Origin: ZLKRG08 sp963977625
GTDB lineage: Bacteria; Actinomycetota; Actinomycetes; Nanopelagicales; Nanopelagicaceae
Direction: 5' to 3'
Assembly: GCA_963977625.1 (NCBI GenBank)
Contig: CAXBPX010000074.1
Location: forward strand, 1 to 5,602
Length of the DNA stretch: 5,602 bases
Shown piece after piece: positions 1-5,602 of the stretch (the first letter of the stretch is position 1; every line of letters begins with the position of its first letter). The translations under genes were made by a program, and so were the position numbers. The notes beneath the pieces were generated by a model that saw only the letters and a list, made by a program, of their open reading frames with translations, searched no databases and had not been told where the DNA came from.

Positions 1-450
1 GAAGGTGCCAAGATTTACGATCTGCAAGAACCAACTAAAAAAATGTCTAAATCTTCGGATTCCGCAAGCGGAGTTATTGAATTAATGGATGCGCCAGAAG
101 TAAATGCGAAGAAGATTAAGAGCGCGGTAACCGATACCGGCCGTGAAGTTATTTTTGATGTTGAGAATAAGCCAGGCATCAGTAATTTAATGACGATTTA
201 TTCAGTTGTGACACAGAAAAATATCGAACAAATTGAAAATGAATTTTCCGGAAAAGGTTATGGAGATTTTAAAACGGCCGTAGCCGATGCCACTGTCGAA
301 TATCTACGTCCTATGCGCGAAAAGGCGCTGGAATTATTAAAAGATGAAAGTGAATTGATCCGAATTTTGAACAAAGGTGCAGATAAAGCGCGAATTTTGG
401 CTAGTAAAACGCTCAAAGACACCTATAAAGCGCTGGGAATTCTCGGTTAA
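1..450 (+). CDS. trpS: Tryptophanyl-tRNA synthetase, C-terminal part (5' end outside window)
   Basis: This class I aminoacyl-tRNA synthetase activates tryptophan with ATP and charges tRNA-Trp in the cytoplasm. The frame is open from base 1, so the gene enters from upstream. An ATG at 43 lies inside the catalytic loop and is not the real start. The first visible residues read IYDLQEPTKKMSKSSDS, which is the TrpRS version of the KMSKS ATP-binding loop (a DLQ-PTKKMSKS context). A helical C-terminal region follows, with the typical elements NLMTIYSVV (near GISN) and YLRPMREKALELL, ending in an ADKAR-A-KTL tail. About 149 residues are present; the family is usually about 330-345 residues long, so the Rossmann half with the HIGH motif lies upstream. 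The gene ends in TAA. No convincing terminator follows, so some transcription may run into the transporter operon. Identification is firm. Confidence 0.95.
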   Translation, partial: EGAKIYDLQEPTKKMSKSSDSASGVIELMDAPEVNAKKIKSAVTDTGREVIFDVENKPGISNLMTIYSVVTQKNIEQIENEFSGKGYGDFKTAVADATVEYLRPMREKALELLKDESELIRILNKGADKARILASKTLKDTYKALGILG

Positions 451-506
451 GTTTCAACTATCACTTTAGGGTTCATCAAAAAGTAACCAAGTGAATTGCA
501 GTTTCG

Positions 507-536
507 TTAGAAATTTATCTCGCGTGGGACTAGGCT
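507..536 (+). promoter_or_regulatory. Weak candidate sigma-70-type promoter for the transporter operon
   Basis: A TAGGCT hexamer at 531-536 fits the TANNNT form of a -10 box. A poor -35 match, TTAGAA, sits 18 bases upstream at 507-512. If this promoter is real, transcription would start around 541-545, at the left edge of the palindrome at 546-567. A repressor bound there would then block initiation, or the hairpin would cap the 5' end of the mRNA. The -35 match is only about 3 of 6, so this is a suggestion. The rest of the gap after trpS (451-506) shows no structure I can name. Confidence 0.25.
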
Positions 537-545
537 CTCGTTAAC

Positions 546-567
546 AGCTATCAAGGCCTTGATAGCT
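546..567. promoter_or_regulatory. Perfect 22-bp palindrome, candidate operator or 5'-UTR hairpin
   Basis: The half-site AGCTATCAAGG is followed directly by its exact reverse complement, giving 11 + 11 bp with no mismatch and no spacer. As RNA it could fold into a 9-bp stem with a GGCC loop. GTT at 540-542 can also pair with AAC at 568-570 across a 3-base bulge. No T-run follows, so it is not an intrinsic terminator. It ends 7 bases before the ribosome binding site of the binding-protein gene. The two readings are an operator for a dimeric regulator, for example one sensing nucleosides, or an mRNA hairpin that stabilises the transcript or limits ribosome access. The symmetry is plain in the sequence; the function is inferred. 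Confidence 0.7.
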
Positions 568-574
568 AACCCAT

Positions 575-580
575 GGGAGG
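575..580 (+). promoter_or_regulatory. Ribosome binding site that fixes a TTG start for the binding protein
   Basis: GGGAGG lies 4 bases before TTG at 585-587. The upstream in-frame ATG at 573 overlaps this site and has no Shine-Dalgarno sequence at a workable distance of its own. The TTG start gives a signal peptide beginning MKKFSR, a standard positively charged n-region. The ATG start would add MGGKL in front, with the GG encoded by the ribosome binding site itself. The TTG is therefore preferred, although the 4-base spacing is slightly short. Confidence 0.8.
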
Positions 581-584
581 AAAA

Positions 585-1646
585 TTGAAGAAATTCTCAC
601 GTATTGTCGCAGTTGCTGCAGCAGCAACAATGGCAACCGTCGGCTTTATCGCAGCTCCATCACACGCAGCATCAAAAGTAAAAGTTGGTATTGCGTATGA
701 CATCGGAGGTCGTGGCGATAAGTCATTTAATGATTCTGCAGCTGCAGGTCTAGATCGTGCAAAGAAGAAGTGGGGCATTGCTGCCGCTGAACGTACCGTA
801 ACTCAAGGTACTGATTCAGAGCGCACAGACGTTCTACGTCAACTTGCTCAACAGGGATACAGCCCAATCATTGCGGTTGGTTTCTTATATGCAGGTCCAA
901 TTACAACTGTTTCACAAGAATTCCCAAACACACAGTTTGGAATTATTGATGATGCATCAGTAGCTGCATTAAACGTTACATCAATGGTTTTCTCTGAAGA
1001 ACAAGGTTCATACCTTGCAGGTGTAGCCGCAGCTCTATCATCTAAGTCAGGCAAGATTGGCTATGTTGGTGGCGTTCGTATTCCACTACTTCAGAAGTTC
1101 GAAGCAGGTTTCGTTGCAGGTGTTAAGGCAACAAAGAAGTCAGCATCAGTTGACGTTAAGTACGTAACTGAATTCCCTGATTTCTCTGGCTTTAATGATC
1201 CAGCAAAGATGAAAGTTATCGTTAAGGGCATGATCGATAAGGGTGTTGACGTTGTTTACTCAGCAGCTGGTGGATCAGGTGCTGGTAACTTCAAAGCTGC
1301 TACCGAAGCTGCTGCAGCAGGTAAGAAAGTTTGGACCATCGGAGTTGACTCTGATCAGTACCTAACTGCTTCTGCTGCTGAAAAGAAGAATATGTTGACT
1401 TCTATGACCAAGCGCGTAGATAACGCTGTTTATGACGTTATTCAGAACGCAGTAGAAGGTCGTACAGTTAACGATATTCTCGATCCAAAGGCTGGTATTT
1501 ACGGACGTCGCTATGACTTAACAAATGGTGGCGTTGGCGTTTCATACTCTGGCGGATACATCAATAAGTACAAGGCTCAGATTGATGCAGCAGCTGCAGC
1601 AATCAAGTCAGGCAAAGTTAAGGTTCCATCTGTTCCAGGGAAGTAA
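585..1646 (+). CDS. bmpA: BMP-family nucleoside-binding protein of an ABC importer (secreted, not lipidated)
   Basis: This is the extracytoplasmic solute-binding protein (BMP/PnrA-like, type I periplasmic-binding fold) that should capture purine or other nucleosides for the transporter encoded downstream. From the TTG start it has 353 residues, a normal length. Residues 1-28 form a signal peptide: MKKFSR, an alanine-rich hydrophobic core, then SHA with likely signal peptidase I cleavage before ASKVKVG. Family landmarks follow in order: DKSFND (about 45-50), FGIIDD (about 118), EEQGSYLAG (about 138), KIGYVGG and LLQKFEAGF (about 157-176), AAGGSGAG (about 227-234), GVDSDQY (253-259) and SMTKRVD (273-279). 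In the Treponema PnrA structure, residues in several of these segments contact the nucleoside. There is no lipobox and no cysteine anywhere, unlike most Gram-positive BMP proteins. About 25 of 32 lysines use AAG, suggesting high expression. Exact substrate preference cannot be read from sequence. Confidence 0.92.
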   Translation: MKKFSRIVAVAAAATMATVGFIAAPSHAASKVKVGIAYDIGGRGDKSFNDSAAAGLDRAKKKWGIAAAERTVTQGTDSERTDVLRQLAQQGYSPIIAVGFLYAGPITTVSQEFPNTQFGIIDDASVAALNVTSMVFSEEQGSYLAGVAAALSSKSGKIGYVGGVRIPLLQKFEAGFVAGVKATKKSASVDVKYVTEFPDFSGFNDPAKMKVIVKGMIDKGVDVVYSAAGGSGAGNFKAATEAAAAGKKVWTIGVDSDQYLTASAAEKKNMLTSMTKRVDNAVYDVIQNAVEGRTVNDILDPKAGIYGRRYDLTNGGVGVSYSGGYINKYKAQIDAAAAAIKSGKVKVPSVPGK

Positions 1647-1668
1647 TTCTCGCTGAACAATTGTGACC

Positions 1669-1710
1669 AAAGTAGCCCGGTTAGGATTTCCTAATCGGGC
1701 TACTTTCTTT
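1669..1710 (+). terminator. Strong intrinsic terminator inside the operon, after the binding-protein gene
   Basis: AGTAGCCCGGTTAGG (1671-1685) pairs with CCTAATCGGGCTACT (1690-1704) around a 4-base ATTT loop. All positions pair except one, which is a G-U pair in RNA. Two outer A-T pairs extend the stem to about 17 bp. A T-rich run continues to 1710. It begins 22 bases after the stop codon of the binding-protein gene, with the ATPase gene 43 bases further on. I see no clear promoter between 1711 and 1753, so the downstream genes are probably transcribed by partial read-through. The stem would also protect the 3' end of the shorter message. Confidence 0.9.
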
Positions 1711-1753
1711 ATGATTAAGCAATTAACGCTTCAAAGTTGAAGGGATATTTGAA

Positions 1754-3259
1754 TTGTCTGTTTCGGTAGAACTTAGACATATTTCTAAGCGCTTCCCAGG
1801 CGTGGTGGCAAATAAAGATGTCTCTCTTAAAGTCCAAAGCGGCTCAGTTCATGCATTAGTTGGCGAAAACGGCGCCGGAAAATCTACCGTTATGAAGATT
1901 CTCTATGGAATGCAGCGCCCAGATAGTGGCGAGATTTTTGTAAATGGCAAGCAAGTAAATTTTAAAAATCCAAACGAAGCGATAGTAGCTGGCATCGGAA
2001 TGGTGCATCAGCACTTTATGTTGGCCGATAATTTCACCGTTCTTGAAAATATCATTCTGGGCTCTGAACCCAAACAGAGTGTGCAAATTGATTTTGATGC
2101 CGCTCGCAAGAAAATAAGTGAGATGGCGACAACTTATGGGTTAGATATTGATCCAGATGAATTGGTAGAAAATCTAGGTGTAGGTCAACGTCAACGTGTG
2201 GAAATTTTGAAAGTCTTATATCGCGGGGCCAGTATTTTAATTTTTGACGAACCAACTGCAGTATTAGTTCCACAAGAAGTTGATGATTTGTTTGGTGCCC
2301 TTCGCGGACTACGCGAACAAGGGATGTCGGTTATTTTTATTTCACATAAGTTAGATGAAGTGCTCCGTGTTGCCGATGAAGTCACCGTGGTTCGCGCTGG
2401 ATCGACAGTTGCTGAAGTTAAGGCCAAAGATGTGACTTCGCAGAAGTTAGCCGAACTTATGGTGGGCTCAGAATTGCCAAAGCCAGAAACCAAAGGCAAG
2501 ACCAGGCGAGATAACGTGGTGCTTGAGTTATCCGGCGTTACCGTACCTTCAAAGGGTGCACGTAATTTGCTAACCAACATCTCTTTCAAACTGCATGCTG
2601 GTGAAGTGATTGGAATTGCCGGAGTTGAAGGTAATGGACAATCTGAATTAACTGAAACGATTTTGGGACTTTTAAATTATGAAGGAAATATTAATTTTGA
2701 TAATTCCTCTATTGATGATTTAAGTGTGGCAGCTAGACGTGATTTAGGAATTGGCTTCATACCGGAAGATCGTCAGCGCCAAGCTTTGATGCTGGGTTCG
2801 CCACTTTGGGAGAATCGAATTTTGGGTTATCAAAGAAAAAAACCAATATTTAATGGATTTATTTTAGATAAAAAAGCGACCATCGAAGATACTCGCGTAA
2901 TTATGCAGGAATTCGATGTTCGCGCACCTGGGCCGAATTCATTAGCTACCGCGTTATCTGGTGGCAATCAGCAGAAATTTATTGTGGGCCGCGAAATGGT
3001 GCACGCACCAAAATTACTGGTGGCATCTCATCCAACTCGTGGCGTAGATGTTGGCGCACAAGGTGCAATCTGGGAAGAACTTCGCAAGGCGCGAGAAAAA
3101 GGCATGGCGATTGTTTTAATCTCTGCAGATTTAGAAGAGCTAATTGGTATGTCAGATCGACTCTTAGTGATGCTCCGCGGAGAGGTAACTGCAGAGTTAG
3201 ATCCAGCTAATACCACCCCAGAAAAATTAGGTGCTGCAATGACAGGAGCAAGCAAATGA
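1754..3259 (+). CDS. nupA: Nucleoside ABC importer ATPase with two nucleotide-binding domains (NupA/YufO type)
   Basis: This cytoplasmic ATPase of 501 residues drives the nucleoside importer. It belongs to the sugar/nucleoside (CUT2/RbsA-like) group with fused domains. Domain 1 has Walker A GENGAGKST (37-45), Q-loop Q86 in VHQHFML, signature LGVGQRQRVEI (141-151), Walker B ILIFDEPT (161-168, catalytic E166) and switch H198. Domain 2 is degenerate where the family usually is: GVEGNGQSE (290-298) lacks the Walker A lysine, LSGGNQQK (402-408) is an intact signature, LVASHPTRGVDVGA replaces the catalytic D-E pair with S-H, and ISADLEE lacks the switch histidine. One competent ATP site is therefore expected, from domain 1 Walker A/B with the domain 2 signature. 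The start is TTG, with GAAGGGAT at 1739-1746 and an in-frame stop upstream at 1724. Its end overlaps the next gene by 4 bp (ATGA). Confidence 0.93.
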   Translation: MSVSVELRHISKRFPGVVANKDVSLKVQSGSVHALVGENGAGKSTVMKILYGMQRPDSGEIFVNGKQVNFKNPNEAIVAGIGMVHQHFMLADNFTVLENIILGSEPKQSVQIDFDAARKKISEMATTYGLDIDPDELVENLGVGQRQRVEILKVLYRGASILIFDEPTAVLVPQEVDDLFGALRGLREQGMSVIFISHKLDEVLRVADEVTVVRAGSTVAEVKAKDVTSQKLAELMVGSELPKPETKGKTRRDNVVLELSGVTVPSKGARNLLTNISFKLHAGEVIGIAGVEGNGQSELTETILGLLNYEGNINFDNSSIDDLSVAARRDLGIGFIPEDRQRQALMLGSPLWENRILGYQRKKPIFNGFILDKKATIEDTRVIMQEFDVRAPGPNSLATALSGGNQQKFIVGREMVHAPKLLVASHPTRGVDVGAQGAIWEELRKAREKGMAIVLISADLEELIGMSDRLLVMLRGEVTAELDPANTTPEKLGAAMTGASK

Positions 3260-4371
3260 GCCTCTCTGCACGCTTAAACCCTAAAAAGATTGGCCTAGCT
3301 TTAGCGGTGCCATTTTCAGCTGCGTTAGCGTCATTACTTATTTCAAGTATTGCGCTTTTGTTTGCCAAGAAATCTCCCATGTTGGCATTTCAAACAATGT
3401 GGAATTTTGGTTCCACGACTAGTTCGATTATTGAATCTCTAAATACCGCGACTTCCTACTACATCGCGGCCATCGCAATCGCAATTACATTTAGAGCTGG
3501 ACTATTTAATATTGGTGTTGAAGGACAACTGCGTTTAGCAGCGCTCTTTTCTATGTACTTAGGCGCAATGTTTACTTTGCCACCGGTACTTCATGTTTTG
3601 GCGATTTTCATTGTGGCTATGACCGTGGGAGGTCTTTGGGCGGCAATTGCCGGTGTCTTAAAGGTTAAGCGCGGTGTGAATGAAGTTATCTCTACCATCA
3701 TGTTAAACAGCATTGCCGGTGGCCTAAGCGCATTCTTATTTGCCAATTATTTTGCGGTACTAACACCGGGTTCCAATAATTTATCCACCAAGCCATTGCC
3801 AGAATCAGGGCAGATGCCAAATTTATCTTTCTTGACCAAGAACTTAGATCCAAAAGAAACTTATGGCCGAGGCGTCTATGGCATGTTAATTGTGGCAATT
3901 GCGCTTGGAATTGTCTTTTGGTGGGTAGTTAACCGAACCCGTTTTGGTTTTGAATTGCGCGCATCAGGAATTAATCCAATTGCAGCGCGCGTAAGTGGCG
4001 TTAATTCAAAGCGGATGATTGTGGTCGCCATGATTGCCTCAGGAGCAGTTGCCGGATTATCTGGTCTGCCAACGGTGCTTGCAGAAACTCATTCTTACAA
4101 TATGGGTTTTAGATCTGGACTTGGATTCTCTGCAATTGCAATTGCATTATTGGGACGAAACGGTGCAGTTGGTATGGCATTTTCAAGTCTGCTCTTCTCA
4201 TTTTTAGAAGTCTCATCAAGATCACTATCTTCGATTGATGTGGCACCCGAAACTTATTTCATTATGCAAGGTGCGATTTTGCTTAGCTCGGTTGTGGCAT
4301 ATGAAGTTGTTAGCAGGTATCGAGTCAAAGTAGTTTCAAACGAATTAGCAAAGGCGGTGCCTAATGCTTAA
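3256..4371 (+). CDS. nupB: Nucleoside ABC importer permease, first subunit (NupB/YufP type)
   Basis: This integral membrane subunit has 371 residues and forms half of the transport channel together with the following permease. It belongs to the branched-chain amino acid/ribose-type permease family (BPD_transp_2). A hydrophobic N-terminal helix (about 12-36) is followed by about eight or nine further membrane segments, roughly at 66-80, 92-108, 110-134, 145-168, 207-225, 254-276, 288-318 and 334-350. Conserved stretches include FRAGLFNIGVEGQL (79-92), STIMLNSIA (146-154), the cytoplasmic loop FELRASGINPIAARVSGVN (232-250), which should contact the ATPase, and FSAIAIALLGRNGAVG (291-306). The polar stretch at about 170-206 is probably an extracytoplasmic loop. 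The ATG overlaps the ATPase stop, and AGGAG at 3244-3248 sits 7 bases upstream, so translation is probably coupled. The gene overlaps the next one by 8 bp. Confidence 0.92.
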   Translation: MSLSARLNPKKIGLALAVPFSAALASLLISSIALLFAKKSPMLAFQTMWNFGSTTSSIIESLNTATSYYIAAIAIAITFRAGLFNIGVEGQLRLAALFSMYLGAMFTLPPVLHVLAIFIVAMTVGGLWAAIAGVLKVKRGVNEVISTIMLNSIAGGLSAFLFANYFAVLTPGSNNLSTKPLPESGQMPNLSFLTKNLDPKETYGRGVYGMLIVAIALGIVFWWVVNRTRFGFELRASGINPIAARVSGVNSKRMIVVAMIASGAVAGLSGLPTVLAETHSYNMGFRSGLGFSAIAIALLGRNGAVGMAFSSLLFSFLEVSSRSLSSIDVAPETYFIMQGAILLSSVVAYEVVSRYRVKVVSNELAKAVPNA

Positions 4372-5602
4372 TTTAAGTAACTTAGGTAAACCGGCTCGTT
4401 TGACTATTTATGCATTCAGTTTGGTATTTGGCTTGTCTGTCATTAGAAAAATAACTGGTGCAACTGACTTAACAAGTGTGGGTACCGCTTCGGCTGCACT
4501 TTTACTTTCAGTACCAATTGCCATGGCAGCATTGGGCGGACTTTTCTCTGAACGAGCTGGCGTCGTAAATATTGGTCTTGAAGGCATGATGATTATGGGT
4601 GCTTGGGGTGGCGGCTTTATTGGTTCCAAACATGGACCGTGGGCTGGTTTAGTAGCCGGTATTTTTATGGGCGCAGTCGGTGCGTTGATTCATGCCATTG
4701 CTACCGTTGGTTTTGGAGTTGATCACGTAGTTTCTGGTGTGGCAGTAAATATTATTGCAGCTGGTTTAGTTAGATATTTCTCCACCATTCTTTATAAGAA
4801 TGGCACTTGGCTTGGACCTTCCCAATCTCCAGATGTTGAATCTATCGGCACTAATGGCCTTCCAATTCTCTCTGGTGGAAATATCTTTGGCTGGAAGAGT
4901 CCAGATTTGCTTGGAACCATTGCAGCAAAAAATTGGTTCTTTGTATCTGATCTATTTTCAATTTTGCGTGGTTTAACTGGAGAAGTTTCATATGTAACCA
5001 TGATTGCAATTGCGTTAGTGCCATTCTCATATTGGTTCTTATGGCATACCGCGTTTGGACTACGTTTAAGAAGCGCCGGCGAAGCGCCAACCGCTGCCGA
5101 ATCACTTGGTGTAAATGTTTATAAGATGAAATATGCCGGTGTTTTAATTTCTGGCGGCTTTGCTGGTTTAGGCGGTGCCTTCCTTGCAATTGTGGCTGCA
5201 AATCATTACCAAGAAGCGCAAACTGGCGGACGTGGTTATATTGGTTTAGCTGCTTTGATTTTTGGAAATTGGCGTCCTGGTGGTTTGATGTCCGGCGCTG
5301 CGCTATTTGGATTTGCAGATGCGCTGCAGCTGCGAGATTCCGAAGCAGTTCATGCTTTACTAATGTTAATTGCAGTGGCCATGATTCTCTTTGCAATTTT
5401 AAATTTACGTAAAGCAAAGTACGTTACGGTTGCAGTAAGCGTTGTGCTCTCAATTCTTTCAGTATCGCTTTACTACGGCATCGAACAGTTACCTGGCCAA
5501 TTTGTGACTATGACTCCATATGTAATGACGCTGTTAGTACTTGGACTTGGCACCCAAAGATTGCGTATGCCAGCGGCTGATGGAATTCCGTATCGCCGAG
5601 GT
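4364..5602 (+). CDS. nupC: Nucleoside ABC importer permease, second subunit (NupC/YufQ type), open at 3' end
   Basis: The frame from ATG 4364 is open to the last base, giving 413 codons without a stop. It encodes the partner permease of the preceding gene and the second half of the channel. Family motifs are clear: LGGLFSERAGVVNIGLEGMM (57-76, the hallmark of this subunit), GVDHVVSGVAVNIIAAGL (118-135), the ATPase-contacting loop FGLRLRSAGEAPTAAESLGV (231-250), LGGAFLAI (269-276) and GRGYIGLAALIFGNWRPGG (289-307). About ten hydrophobic segments are visible, with a long polar loop at about 145-205. The final residues, RLRMPAADGIPYRRG, resemble the usual family C-terminus, so only a few residues should be missing. 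The start lies 8 bp inside the first permease gene. The ribosome binding site is weak (AAGG at 4351-4354), which favours translational coupling. Confidence 0.92.
   Translation, partial: MLNLSNLGKPARLTIYAFSLVFGLSVIRKITGATDLTSVGTASAALLLSVPIAMAALGGLFSERAGVVNIGLEGMMIMGAWGGGFIGSKHGPWAGLVAGIFMGAVGALIHAIATVGFGVDHVVSGVAVNIIAAGLVRYFSTILYKNGTWLGPSQSPDVESIGTNGLPILSGGNIFGWKSPDLLGTIAAKNWFFVSDLFSILRGLTGEVSYVTMIAIALVPFSYWFLWHTAFGLRLRSAGEAPTAAESLGVNVYKMKYAGVLISGGFAGLGGAFLAIVAANHYQEAQTGGRGYIGLAALIFGNWRPGGLMSGAALFGFADALQLRDSEAVHALLMLIAVAMILFAILNLRKAKYVTVAVSVVLSILSVSLYYGIEQLPGQFVTMTPYVMTLLVLGLGTQRLRMPAADGIPYRRG

Noticed and set aside
469..488. GGTT ... AACC pairing as a trpS terminator
   Set aside because: The stem is only 4 bp with a long loop and has no following T-run, so it is too weak to call.
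573..575. ATG as start of the binding-protein gene
   Set aside because: It overlaps the GGGAGG ribosome binding site and has no Shine-Dalgarno sequence of its own at a workable distance. TTG 585 gives a better signal peptide.
451..584. Possible purine or other riboswitch ahead of the transporter operon
   Set aside because: Apart from the palindrome I see no three-helix arrangement or conserved junction sequence of known purine-sensing riboswitches, and the space is short. A covariance-model scan against Rfam would decide.
612..628. Inverted repeat GTTGCTGC-A-GCAGCAAC near the start of the binding-protein gene
   Set aside because: It encodes the alanine-rich signal peptide core. Runs of GCT/GCA alanine codons create such symmetry by composition, and similar runs occur at about 1308-1320 and 1586-1603. 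A weak hairpin is possible but not supported as a feature.
2191..2589. Open frame on the - strand (132 codons) inside the ATPase gene
   Set aside because: It is the reverse complement of conserved Walker B and linker sequence of domain 1, with no credible ribosome binding site or domain of its own.
4851..5417. Long open frame on the - strand (188 codons)
   Set aside because: It lies wholly inside the second permease gene, whose + strand product shows strong family motifs. The antisense product is low-complexity, rich in Gln, His and Leu, and has no recognisable domain.

Overview
The window holds an ordinary but nearly complete nucleoside-uptake operon of the BMP/Nup (bmpA-nupABC, or yufNOPQ) type, lying downstream of the 3' end of a tryptophanyl-tRNA synthetase gene. 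All genes are on the + strand. I see no mobile element, CRISPR array, tRNA, rRNA or clearly new system.

Organism. Base composition is moderately AT-rich, roughly low-to-mid 40s % GC by eye. Starts follow strong purine-rich ribosome binding sites, and two of the four starts are TTG. The content suggests a Gram-positive-type bacterium. Low-GC, streamlined freshwater Actinobacteria (acI / Nanopelagicales-like) are my best guess, because Actinobacteria often carry this transporter in the same genome neighbourhood as trpS and because none of the roughly 1,787 residues encoded here is cysteine. This is inference from memory and needs a homology search.

Layout. Positions 1-450 are the C-terminal part of TrpS with its KMSKS loop. 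Positions 451-584 are a control region: a weak promoter candidate, a perfect 22-bp palindrome (546-567), then a GGGAGG ribosome binding site. Positions 585-1646 encode a BMP-family nucleoside-binding protein with a signal peptide but no lipidation cysteine. Positions 1669-1710 form a strong intrinsic terminator inside the operon. Positions 1754-3259 encode a double-domain ABC ATPase. Positions 3256-4371 and 4364-5602 encode two permeases. The second permease is still open at the window edge but probably lacks only a few residues.

How it works together. The secreted binding protein captures nucleosides and delivers them to the heterodimeric permease pair, and the ATPase powers import. The ATPase and permease genes overlap by 4 and 8 bp, which suggests translational coupling and matched stoichiometry. 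The terminator after the binding-protein gene, together with that gene's different codon use, points to much higher expression of the binding protein than of the membrane complex. The palindrome just ahead of the binding-protein gene is the best candidate for an operator or a 5' mRNA hairpin.
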